Assembly (NCBI RefSeq): GCF_023913775.1
Contig: NZ_JAMXAX010000033.1
Span: forward strand, 1 to 43,850
Origin: Acidovorax facilis
Lineage (GTDB): Bacteria; Pseudomonadota; Gammaproteobacteria; Burkholderiales; Burkholderiaceae_C
Direction: 5' to 3'
Length of the DNA stretch: 43,850 nt
Part shown: in pieces, positions 17,272 through 25,073 of the stretch
Layout of the letters: every line of letters begins with the position of its first letter
Numbering within the stretch: the first letter of the stretch is position 1
Notes under the pieces: model-generated
What the model was told of the DNA's origin: nothing
Database searches by the model: none
Seen by the model: the letters and a program-made list of their open reading frames with translations, nothing else
Translations under genes and position numbers: made by a program

Positions 17272-18693
17272 TTATTGGAGCACCCGCCCCGGGTTCATGA
17301 TTCCCTGCGGGTCCAGCGCCTGCTTGATGGCGCGCATCATGCCCATGGCCACAGGCGACTGGTACTTCTCCAGCTTGTCGGCCTTGAGTTCGCCAATGCC
17401 GTGCTCAGCCGAGAACGAGCCGCCGAACTCGGCCACGGCCTCATAGACGAGGTGGTTCACATGGGCTTCGTGCTCGCGCAGAAAGGCCTTGGGGTCGCCC
17501 TCGGCGGGCGCCTGCACGTTGTAGTGCAGGTTGCCGTCGCCCAGGTGGCCAAAGTTGACCAGGCGCACGCCGGGGATCTCGCGCTGCAGCACCGCATCGG
17601 TATGTGCCACGAAGGCGGGGATGCGCGAGATCTGCACCGAGATGTCGTGCTTGATGTTCAGGCCTTCCTCGGCCTGCGCGAGCGGAATGCTCTCGCGGAT
17701 GTGCCAGAGCTGGTGGGCCTGCGTGAGGTTCTCTGCCACCACGGCGTCGGTCACGCAGCCCATTTCAAACGCGGTCTCCAGCAGCGACTCAAACCGTGCA
17801 CGCGCGTGTTCTTCGGATTCGCTGTCGGAGTTTTCGAGCAGCACGCACCAAGGCGCGTTGTCGTCGCCCAGGAAGGGCACACGCAGCTGTGGCATGTGCT
17901 TGCCCACCAGGCTCAGCGCAAACTGGCCCATCACCTCGAAGCCCGTGAGGCCCGCACCCAGCTGCTTGTGCGCCAGGCCCAGCAAGGCCACGGCGTGTTC
18001 CATCGACGGCACGGCGGCCCAGGCCGTGAGGTTGGCGGCGGGCTGGGGGTAGAGCTTCATCGTCGCAGCGGTGATGATGCCCAGCGTGCCTTCGCTGCCG
18101 ATGAACAGGTCGCGCAGGTCGTAGCCCGTGTTGTCCTTGCGCAGGCCCTTGAGGCCGTCCCACACGTCTCCCTGGGCGGTGACCACCTCAAGCCCCAGGC
18201 ACAGGTCGCGCGCGTTGCCGTAGCGCACCACCTGTGTGCCGCCTGCGTTGGTGCCCAGATTGCCGCCAATGGTGCAGCTGCCCTCGGCCGCGAGGCTCAG
18301 GGGGAACAGCACGCCCGCGTTCTGCGCCACATCCTGCAGGTTCTGCAGGATGCAGCCAGCTTCCACCGTCATGGTGAGGTTGTCGGTGTCCACGCTGCGC
18401 ACCGCGTTCATGCGGGTGAGGCTCAGCACGATCTGCGTGCCCGAGTCATCGGGCGTGGAGCCCACGGCCAGGCCAGTGTTGCCGCCCTGGGGCACGATGA
18501 CGGTGCCTGCTGCTGCGCAGGCCTTGACCACGGCCGCCACTTCCTGTGTGCTGGCGGGACGCACCACGGCCAGGGCCTTGCCGCGCACGCGACGGCGCCA
18601 GTCCTGCTCCCAGGCAGAGAGGTCGCCTTCGGTGATCACATGGGCGGGGCCGACGATGGCGCGCAGGGTGTCAAGCAGAGTGGTCATGGTCAA
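17272..18693 (-). CDS. FAD-linked 2-hydroxyacid dehydrogenase (D-lactate/D-2-hydroxyglutarate type)
   Basis: A 473-residue flavoprotein. The FAD-binding (PCMH/FAD_binding_4) domain covers about 38-180, with VVPQGGNTGLAVGS-like residues (VPQGGNTGLAVGSTPD) and GGNLGTNAGGTQVVRYG. The FAD-linked oxidase C-terminal domain covers about 220-470, with LGDGNLHYNV and EHGIGELK as metal/substrate-site stretches. Enzymes of this layout oxidise D-lactate, glycolate or D-2-hydroxyglutarate and pass electrons to an acceptor. No iron-sulfur domain is present, which argues against GlcD/YdiJ-size enzymes. Downstream of the DUF2069 gene by 40 bases and upstream of the GNAT gene by 19. Confidence 0.88.
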   Translation of the reverse strand: MTMTTLLDTLRAIVGPAHVITEGDLSAWEQDWRRRVRGKALAVVRPASTQEVAAVVKACAAAGTVIVPQGGNTGLAVGSTPDDSGTQIVLSLTRMNAVRSVDTDNLTMTVEAGCILQNLQDVAQNAGVLFPLSLAAEGSCTIGGNLGTNAGGTQVVRYGNARDLCLGLEVVTAQGDVWDGLKGLRKDNTGYDLRDLFIGSEGTLGIITAATMKLYPQPAANLTAWAAVPSMEHAVALLGLAHKQLGAGLTGFEVMGQFALSLVGKHMPQLRVPFLGDDNAPWCVLLENSDSESEEHARARFESLLETAFEMGCVTDAVVAENLTQAHQLWHIRESIPLAQAEEGLNIKHDISVQISRIPAFVAHTDAVLQREIPGVRLVNFGHLGDGNLHYNVQAPAEGDPKAFLREHEAHVNHLVYEAVAEFGGSFSAEHGIGELKADKLEKYQSPVAMGMMRAIKQALDPQGIMNPGRVLQ

Positions 18694-18733
18694 GGAGTTT
18701 CTTCTTCAAGGCGATGAAAAGAGGAGGCCAGCA

Positions 18734-19156
18734 TCAGGATGCACCAGAGGCGGCTGCAGCCGCCTTGGCATTGCGCTGGCGCAGTCGCACATGCAGCGTG
18801 CAGGCGGTGAACAATACGAGGCACAGGGCCACCTCGGCCCAGGCCAGCCACTGCGACGGGGGCTTGTCGCTCCAGCCGCGCACCACGCCTTCGGTGAAAT
18901 ACAGCCAGATCACCAGGCTGACCCAGCGGTAGGTGTACATGCGGTTCTTGAGAATGCCCGCCAGCGGGATGCACAGCGGAAGCGCCTTGAGTGCGAGCCA
19001 TGAGCCACCAGGACGCAACGGGGCCAGCACCAGCTCCCAGGCCAGGCACAGAACAATCAGCGCCAGCAGGCTGCCGGTGGCCAGCCAGCGCGTGGATTCC
19101 ACAGCGCCGTCTGCGGGAACGGGGAGGGCGGGCGGGGCGGAAGGTGATGCGGTCAT
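18734..19156 (-). CDS. DUF2069 family inner-membrane protein
   Basis: A 140-residue membrane protein with four predicted helices: SLLALIVLCLAWELVLAPL, WLALKALPLCIPLAGIL, YRWVSLVIWLYFTEGVVRG and WAEVALCLVLFTACTLHVRL. The spacing and the KALPLCIPLAG and YFTEG stretches are characteristic of DUF2069. Function unknown. Its start codon at 19156 is only 21 bases from the divergent start of the YihY gene at 19178. Confidence 0.85.
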   Translation of the reverse strand: MTASPSAPPALPVPADGAVESTRWLATGSLLALIVLCLAWELVLAPLRPGGSWLALKALPLCIPLAGILKNRMYTYRWVSLVIWLYFTEGVVRGWSDKPPSQWLAWAEVALCLVLFTACTLHVRLRQRNAKAAAAASGAS

Positions 19157-19177
19157 TGGGGTGGCATCATATCGGCC

Positions 19178-20473
19178 ATGTCCTTGTCCTTACAGGCAGT
19201 GGCCCAGCGCGCGGAGGCGCTGGTGACCGAGCTGTCGCACTTCCCCTGGAAAACCACGGCCCAGACGCTGCGTGAGCGATTTCGTGAGGACCATCTGGGG
19301 CTCACGGCCAGCAGCCTGACCTTCACCACCATCCTGGCGCTGGTGCCCTTCTTCACCGTGGCACTGGCAGTGTTCACGGCCTTCCCCATCTTCGGCAAGC
19401 TGCAGGATGCGCTGCAGGGCTGGCTGGTGAACAGCCTGGTGCCCGACAGCATCTCGCGCCAGGTGCTGGGCTACCTCACGCAGTTTGCGGCCAAGGCCAG
19501 CAGCCTGGGGGTGGCAGGTTTCAGCATTTTGTTGGCCACGGCGCTGGCGCTGATCCTCACCATCGACCGCACCCTTAACGACATCTGGCGCGTGCAGCGG
19601 CTGCGGCCGCTGGGCCAGCGGGTGCTGATCTACTGGGCCGCCATCACACTCGGCCCGCTGCTCATGGGGGCGAGCCTGGCGCTCACGTCGTACGTGATGT
19701 CGGCCTCGGGCGGGCTGGTCAAGCGCCTGCCCGATGGTGTGCAGCTGCTGTTCGATTCGATCCAGTTTGTGGTGCTGGCGGGGGGCATGGCGTCGCTGTA
19801 CCACTATGTACCCAACACGCCGGTGAAGTGGCGGCACGCCTGGACGGGTGGGCTGTTCGTGGCCGTGTGCATCGAGCTGGCCAAGAAGGTGCTGGCGCTG
19901 TACCTCGGCAAGGTGCCAACGTATTCGGTGGTGTACGGTGCATTCGCCACGCTGCCCATTTTGCTGGTGTGGATCTATGTGGCCTGGGTCATCGTGCTGC
20001 TGGGCGCGGTGGTTACGGCCTACCTGCCCAGCTTGCTGGCAGGTGTGGCGCGGCGCGGCACCGTGGCGGGCTGGACGTTTCAACTGGCGGTGGAGGTGCT
20101 GCAGCAGCTGCACCGCGTGCGCCACCAGCCCCTCAAAGGCCTGCGCCCCGGCCAGCTCGCCCAGTTGCTGCGGGTGGATGTGCTGCAGCTGGCCCCGGTG
20201 CTCGAGGCGCTGACCGCGCTGGACTGGGTGGGCCAGGTCAACGATGCGGCGGTGGACGCTGCGGACGTGCCCGAGCCGCGCTATGTGCTGCTGGCCAACC
20301 CGGGCGCGACACCCCTGGCGCCGCTGGTGCAGCGCCTGCTGCTGGAGCGCGCCGAGAGCTTGCAGCCGCTGTGGTTACAGGCCCGGCTGGACGGGTTGCT
20401 GCTGGAGGATGTGCTGCAGGTGGGCGCAGGCGCTGACCCCGGCCTGGGCGCGCAGCGGGCCGTGCCCATGTAA
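19178..20473 (+). CDS. YihY/BrkB family inner-membrane protein
   Basis: A 431-residue protein. The membrane domain (about 35-285) has six helices, with the family hallmarks DHLGLTASSLTFTTILALVP near the start, TIDRTLNDIWRV around 130-140, and YHYVPNTPVKWRHAWTGG around 207-225. The C-terminal 140 residues are a soluble extension with winged-helix-like character (LRPGQLAQLLRVDVLQLAPVL), seen in betaproteobacterial members. YihY proteins were once called RNase BN by mistake; their role is unknown. Starts divergently from the DUF2069 gene; repeat copy D follows its stop. Confidence 0.9.
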   Translation: MSLSLQAVAQRAEALVTELSHFPWKTTAQTLRERFREDHLGLTASSLTFTTILALVPFFTVALAVFTAFPIFGKLQDALQGWLVNSLVPDSISRQVLGYLTQFAAKASSLGVAGFSILLATALALILTIDRTLNDIWRVQRLRPLGQRVLIYWAAITLGPLLMGASLALTSYVMSASGGLVKRLPDGVQLLFDSIQFVVLAGGMASLYHYVPNTPVKWRHAWTGGLFVAVCIELAKKVLALYLGKVPTYSVVYGAFATLPILLVWIYVAWVIVLLGAVVTAYLPSLLAGVARRGTVAGWTFQLAVEVLQQLHRVRHQPLKGLRPGQLAQLLRVDVLQLAPVLEALTALDWVGQVNDAAVDAADVPEPRYVLLANPGATPLAPLVQRLLLERAESLQPLWLQARLDGLLLEDVLQVGAGADPGLGAQRAVPM

Positions 20474-20541
20474 GCTATCGAAAATATAGCTGCTGGCGCT
20501 TGTTGGATAAGCGCTAGGGCCTATCTTTACTTGAATTTATC
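20473..20541. repeat. Dispersed palindromic repeat, copy D
   Basis: AGCTATCGAAAATATAGCTG, core GCGCTTGTTGGATAAGCGC (20496-20514), then TAGGGCCTATCTTTACTTG. The first base is the last of the YihY stop codon, so the repeat begins where the gene ends. The neighbouring genes converge on it. Confidence 0.75.
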
Positions 20542-20569
20542 GCCGAGGCAGCTGCCGCGAATCACCGCT

Positions 20570-20908
20570 TCAGAACGGCACCTTCCCCGTCCAGATGTCC
20601 TTGTACATCACCCAGTCGCCCATGAAGCTGTAGAGCGGCCGCTTGAAGCTGGCGGGTTTGTTCTTCTCAAAGCCGAAGTGACCCACCCAGGCAAAGCCGT
20701 AGCCACACAGCAGGCCATACAGCAGGTACTGCGGTTTGCCCGTGACCACCAGCATGGCCAGGCAGACCAGGGTGAGCGTGGAGCCCACAAAATGCAGGCG
20801 GCGGCAAGTGCGGTTGCTGTGCTCGCCGAGGTAAAAGGGGTAGAAGTCGGCGAAACGCTTGAAGGTGCGCGGGTCGGTGGTCGTGGTGTGGGGGGCACTG
20901 ATGTCCAT
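20570..20908 (-). CDS. DUF962 / Mpo1-like protein
   Basis: A 112-residue protein. Family features are FKRFADFYPFYLGEHSN with RRLHFVGSTL, two membrane segments (STLTLVCLAMLVV and YLLYGLLCGYGFAWVGHFGFE), and the C-terminal PLYSFMGDWVMYKDI. The three His positions (EHSN, RLHF, GHFGFE) are those that bind iron in yeast Mpo1, a dioxygenase that shortens 2-hydroxy fatty acids; the bacterial role is unproven. The ATG at 20908 is chosen because GGAGA lies upstream and family members start close to FKRFADFYP; a longer in-frame start at 20992 adds unrelated residues. Confidence 0.85.
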   Translation of the reverse strand: MDISAPHTTTTDPRTFKRFADFYPFYLGEHSNRTCRRLHFVGSTLTLVCLAMLVVTGKPQYLLYGLLCGYGFAWVGHFGFEKNKPASFKRPLYSFMGDWVMYKDIWTGKVPF

Positions 20909-21039
20909 CGTTGTCTCCTTGGGGGTGGGGCTACCTGATGCCAAACGCTTTATACGCCCAAGCCCTTGAAAATGCAGTGCCACTGTGGACATGAGATGCC
21001 GTGGGCTGTCGTTGAACAGGTTCTGTCACCATCGCCAGG

Positions 21040-22278
21040 ATGACTTCCACGGAATCCACAACCACCCCGTCCTTCGCTGCCCCCGCAGGGGGCCGCGAAC
21101 ACGCCATCGACGCGCTGCGCGGCTTTGCGCTGCTGGGCATCCTCATGGTCAATGCGGGCAGCTTTGCCTCCACCTACTTTGGCGTGGGGGTGTCTGACCC
21201 GACCTTCTCGCGGCCGGTGGACCACGCCGTGCGCTGGCTGGTGAGCTTCTTCTTCGAGACCAAGTTCTATCTGCTGTTCTCGATGCTGTTTGGCTATAGT
21301 TTTGCGCTGCAGATGGACGCTGCCCGGCGCACCGGCAGCGTTTTCGTGCCGCGTTTTTTGCGGCGCTTGCTGGGGCTCGCATTGCTGGGGCTGGCGCATG
21401 CGTGGCTGCTGTTTGCGGGTGACATCCTGGTTACCTATGCGCTGCTGGGTGTGCTGCTGCTCGCATGGCGGGACGTGCGTCCGGGCGCGGCAGTGGTGCT
21501 GGCACTGGTGCTGCTGGGTGCCACTGCCGCTGGCTGGGGCCTGTTGGCCTGGCTGGTGGCGCAGGTGCCGCCGATGGACTTGCCCCTGGCAGAGCTGCAC
21601 GCCAAGGCGCAGCAAGCCGCGCAAGCGTATCGCGCCAGTGCCCTGGAGGCCATTGCGCAGCGCGGGCGGGACATGGCCGAGGGCGTGTGGTTTGTGCTGG
21701 TGTTCGTGCAGGGCCCGTGTGCGCTGGCCATGTTCTTGTTGGGGCTGGCGGCGCACCGCACCGGCTATCTGGCCACTGTGGCGCAGCACCCCGCGCGACT
21801 GCGCCGCTGGATGGTGTGCTGCCTGCCGGTCGGTGTGGCGGGTGCGTTGTTCTATGCCTCTACGCAGGGAGGCGGCAGCGCTCACTCGCCCGAGCATGTG
21901 GGTCTGGCTGCACTGGCAGTGGATTTGGCCACCGCACCGTTTCTCACTTTCGGCTATGTCGCGCTGCTGCTGTGGTTGCTGCAGCGCGGCCCTGCCGGCC
22001 GCCGGCTGGGCGCTGCGCTGCAACCAGCGGGGCGCATGGCACTGACGAACTACCTGCTGCAGTCGCTGGTCGGGGCGCTGGTCTTCACGGCCTACGGCCT
22101 GGCGCTGGTGGGCCAGGTGTCGCCGGGATGGGTGGTGCTGGGCGTGCTGGTGCTGTACGCCAGCCAGCTGGCGTGGAGCCACCGCTGGATGGCCACGCAT
22201 GCCTATGGTCCGGTGGAATGGCTGCTGCGTGCTTTCACGCAGTGGCAGTGGCCCGCATGGCGGCGCGTCCCGGCCTGA
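21040..22278 (+). CDS. DUF418 / YeiB family membrane protein
   Basis: A 412-residue multi-helix membrane protein. The opening IDALRGFALLGILMVNAGSF is the family hallmark, followed by FYLLFSMLFGYSFALQMD. The C-terminal DUF418 domain (about 255-405) ends with GRMALTNYLLQSL and GPVEWLLRAFTQW. These proteins resemble acyltransferase-3 membrane proteins; function is unknown. It starts divergently from the Mpo1-like gene with a 131-base gap and ends 30 bases from the convergent hydrolase gene. Confidence 0.9.
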   Translation: MTSTESTTTPSFAAPAGGREHAIDALRGFALLGILMVNAGSFASTYFGVGVSDPTFSRPVDHAVRWLVSFFFETKFYLLFSMLFGYSFALQMDAARRTGSVFVPRFLRRLLGLALLGLAHAWLLFAGDILVTYALLGVLLLAWRDVRPGAAVVLALVLLGATAAGWGLLAWLVAQVPPMDLPLAELHAKAQQAAQAYRASALEAIAQRGRDMAEGVWFVLVFVQGPCALAMFLLGLAAHRTGYLATVAQHPARLRRWMVCCLPVGVAGALFYASTQGGGSAHSPEHVGLAALAVDLATAPFLTFGYVALLLWLLQRGPAGRRLGAALQPAGRMALTNYLLQSLVGALVFTAYGLALVGQVSPGWVVLGVLVLYASQLAWSHRWMATHAYGPVEWLLRAFTQWQWPAWRRVPA

Positions 22279-22308
22279 CTGCAGGCCGGGACGCGTGCGG
22301 AGCGCTGC

Positions 22309-23127
22309 TCAGCGGGCCAGAAAGTCGCGCAGCGCGAACAGCGTTTCTTCCGGCGCCTCGGTCATCTGGTTGTGGCCCACCGGCAGGTTGGCCATCGACA
22401 CGGATTTGCCTGCTGCGCGTGCCGCATTCACCAGGCCCTGCGCGGCTCTGGGCGGTGTCATCTGGTCCTGGCTGCCTAGCGCAAACAGCACCGGGCATGT
22501 CAGCTGCGCCATGGCGGCTTCGCCGCCGGTGTAGCTATCGCAGGCCACAAACCCCCGGTGGAACACGTTGACCGCCGTATTGCTGCGCAGCACCTTGCGC
22601 CCCAGCGCCATGCCCGCGCCAAACACCCAGGTGCCTGGGCCCAGGGCCGATGGGGGCGCAGACAAGGTGCTGCGCGAGAACACGTTGACCATGCGCATCG
22701 CCTTCTCGGGGTCGGTCTGTGACGCTTCGATGAGTGCGGGCGAGACCTTCATCGGGAACGCCGTGCCCACCAGCACCAGGTGACTGATGCGGTCCTTCAG
22801 GCGCGCGGCCGCCTCCATGGCAATGAGTGAACCCCAGCTGTGGCCCACCAGCGCTGCGCGCTGCACACCGGCGGCATCGAGCAGCGCACCGATGAAGTCC
22901 GCGCCTTGCTCCACCGTGGCGGGCGCCTCGCCACTGCTGCGGCAGTGGCCGGGCAGGTCGATGGCCAGCACGTTCCAGCCGTGGTTGGCCATGTAGCGGC
23001 TTTGCAGGGCCCACACGCTGTGGTCGTTGAGCACGCCATGGATGAACACCACGGTCGGTTTGGCGGCATCAAATGCCTTGCCGCCGGTGTAGCAGTAGAT
23101 GGCGGCGCCGTTGACTTGGATGTGCAT
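22309..23127 (-). CDS. Alpha/beta-fold hydrolase
   Basis: A 272-residue hydrolase. The oxyanion region is VFIHGVLNDHSVW (about 28-40), the nucleophile elbow GHSWGS is at about 93-98, the acid Asp is probably in ALGSQDQMTPPRAA (about 215-228), and His is in LPVGHNQMTEAPEE (about 247-260). No lid or signal peptide is evident. Substrate unknown. It begins two bases after the stop of the O-acetylhomoserine sulfhydrylase gene on the same strand, so the two are almost certainly co-transcribed and possibly coupled. Confidence 0.85.
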   Translation of the reverse strand: MHIQVNGAAIYCYTGGKAFDAAKPTVVFIHGVLNDHSVWALQSRYMANHGWNVLAIDLPGHCRSSGEAPATVEQGADFIGALLDAAGVQRAALVGHSWGSLIAMEAAARLKDRISHLVLVGTAFPMKVSPALIEASQTDPEKAMRMVNVFSRSTLSAPPSALGPGTWVFGAGMALGRKVLRSNTAVNVFHRGFVACDSYTGGEAAMAQLTCPVLFALGSQDQMTPPRAAQGLVNAARAAGKSVSMANLPVGHNQMTEAPEETLFALRDFLAR

Positions 23128-23129
23128 GG

Positions 23130-24440
23130 TCAGGCCCCCGCCTTTTCTGCGGCTTTGAGCGCGCGTTTCAGGTCGTCAATGAGGTCGTCGGCATCTTCGA
23201 GGCCGATGGACAGGCGGATCGTGCCCTGGCTGATGCCTGCGCCCGCCAGCGCTTCGTCGCTCATGCGGAAATGCGTGGTGCTGGCCGGGTGGATCACTAG
23301 GCTGCGGCAGTCGCCTACATTGGCCAGGTGGCTGAAGACCTTGAGGGTTTCGATGAACTTCTTGCCCTGCTCGCGGTTGCCCTTGAGGTCAAAGCTGAAC
23401 ACCGAGCCCGCACCGCGCGGCAGCAGCTTTTGCGCGAGGGCGTGGCTGGGGTGTGATGCCAGCATGGGGTGGCCCACGCGCGATACAAAGGGCTGCGCAG
23501 CCAAGAATTCGACCACCTTCTCGGTGTTGCGCATGTGCTGCGCCATGCGCAGCGGCAGGGTCTCGACGCCCTGCAGAATGAGCCAGGCCGTGTGCGGGCT
23601 CATGCAGGCGCCAAAGTCGCGCAAGCCCTCGCGGCGCGCGCGCAGCAGAAAGGCGCCCACGGTGCTCTCCTCGGTGAACACCATGTTGTGAAAGCCGTCG
23701 TAGGGCTGCGTCAGCTCGGCAAACTTGCCGGCGGATTTTGGGCCGTCCCAGTCGAAGCTGCCGCCGTCGACCACGATGCCACCCACCACGGTGCCATGGC
23801 CTGAGAGGAACTTGGTGGCCGAGTGGTAGACCAGGTCGGCGCCATGCTCGAAGGGCTTGATGAGCCAGGGCGAGGTGAGCGTGGAGTCCACCAGCAGTGG
23901 CACGCCGGCCTCGTGTGCGATGGAGGATACGGTGGGGATGTCCAGCACATCCAGGCCTGGGTTGCCCACGGTTTCGCCAAAGAACAGCTTGGTGGTGGGG
24001 CGCACAGCGGCGCGCCAGCCGTCAATGTCGCCGGGTTTGACGAAGGTGGTCTCAATGCCAAAGCGCGAGAGCGTGTAGTGCAGCAGGTTCTGCGAGCCGC
24101 CATACAGCGCCGTGCTGGCCACGATGTGGCTGCCCGCGCCCATGAGTGTGGCAATCGCCAGGTGCAGCGCGGCCTGGCCGCTGGCGGTGGCAATCGCGCC
24201 GACGCCGCCTTCCAGTGCTGCCACGCGCTGTTCCAGCACCGCGTTGGTGGGGTTGCTGATGCGGCTGTACACATGGCCGCCGCGCTCCAGGTTGAACAGC
24301 GAAGCCGCGTGGTCGCTCGACTCGAAGACGAACGACGTGGTCAGGTGGATGGGCGTGGCGCGCGCGCCAGTGGCGGGGTCGGGGCTCGCGCCTGCGTGCA
24401 GCGCCAGCGTGTCAAAGCCGGGGTCGGAGTAACCGGGCAT
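23130..24440 (-). CDS. metY: O-acetylhomoserine sulfhydrylase
   Basis: A 436-residue PLP enzyme of the Cys/Met metabolism family. The start FDTLALHAGASPDPATGARA is typical. The PLP-binding lysine is in HSATKFLSGHGTVVGG at about 205-220, and RISNPTNAVLEQRVAALEGG at about 57-76 is the family signature region. It makes homocysteine from O-acetylhomoserine and sulfide in methionine synthesis. The length of over 430 residues and the LFNLERGGHVYSR stretch favour MetY over MetB/MetZ. Its leader (24441-24587, shared with the divergent CBS gene) shows GGGAGA as ribosome-binding site; I saw no SAM riboswitch there. Confidence 0.92.
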   Translation of the reverse strand: MPGYSDPGFDTLALHAGASPDPATGARATPIHLTTSFVFESSDHAASLFNLERGGHVYSRISNPTNAVLEQRVAALEGGVGAIATASGQAALHLAIATLMGAGSHIVASTALYGGSQNLLHYTLSRFGIETTFVKPGDIDGWRAAVRPTTKLFFGETVGNPGLDVLDIPTVSSIAHEAGVPLLVDSTLTSPWLIKPFEHGADLVYHSATKFLSGHGTVVGGIVVDGGSFDWDGPKSAGKFAELTQPYDGFHNMVFTEESTVGAFLLRARREGLRDFGACMSPHTAWLILQGVETLPLRMAQHMRNTEKVVEFLAAQPFVSRVGHPMLASHPSHALAQKLLPRGAGSVFSFDLKGNREQGKKFIETLKVFSHLANVGDCRSLVIHPASTTHFRMSDEALAGAGISQGTIRLSIGLEDADDLIDDLKRALKAAEKAGA

Positions 24441-24587
24441 CTTGTGTCTCCCATGTTGTCAATGCAGGCGGGCATTGTGGGCTATATTTGCCGACAAACG
24501 GCCTGCAGCACCTCGGCAACCCCAGCGGATGTGCTGGTGCCTGTGGGTCCACACATACTCTTCCCGATCCCCCGGAGACTCTGCACC

Positions 24588-25040
24588 ATGAAAGTCAGCG
24601 ACATCCTTCGCGTCAAAGGCAACACCCTTTACACCGCATCGCCGGACGAGCCGCTGGCGGGTGCCGTGAGCCTGATGGCCGAGCGCGACATTGGCTCGCT
24701 GGTGGTGATGGAGCATGGCGACCTGGTGGGCATGCTCACCTTTCGCGAGGTGATCCAGGCCTTGGTCAAAAACGGGGGCAGCGTGGGCACGATGCTGGTG
24801 CGCTCGGCCATGGACGACGCGCCCCTGACCTGCACGCTCGAAACCGACATGGACGAAGTGCGCCGCATGATGCTGGACCGCCATGCGCGCTACATGCCCG
24901 TGATGGACCGCCGCATGCTGATGGGCGTGATCAGCTTTTACGACGTGGCCAAGGCCGTCGTGGACAGCCAGAACTTCGAGAACAAGATGCTCAAGGCCTA
25001 CATCCGCGACTGGCCGGAAGACGAGTCCCGCAGCGGCTGA
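24588..25040 (+). CDS. CBS-domain pair protein
   Basis: A 150-residue protein made of two CBS motifs: about 8-62 (LYTASPDEPLAGAVSLMAER, GDLVGMLTFREV) and about 75-135 (TLETDMDEVRRMMLDRHARYMPV, LMGVISFYDVAKAVV). Such pairs bind adenine nucleotides and act as energy or ligand sensors. No partner domain is fused. The ATG at 24588 follows GGAGA at 24574-24578. Divergent from metY and convergent with the GGDEF-EAL gene. Confidence 0.9.
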   Translation: MKVSDILRVKGNTLYTASPDEPLAGAVSLMAERDIGSLVVMEHGDLVGMLTFREVIQALVKNGGSVGTMLVRSAMDDAPLTCTLETDMDEVRRMMLDRHARYMPVMDRRMLMGVISFYDVAKAVVDSQNFENKMLKAYIRDWPEDESRSG

Positions 25041-25073
25041 ACGCTGCGACGTCTGCGACACCGAGCGCTGTTC

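Noticed and set aside
24441-24587. Possible SAM-type riboswitch before metY
   Set aside because: The leader is short and lacks the conserved blocks of SAM-I, SAM-II or SAH classes.
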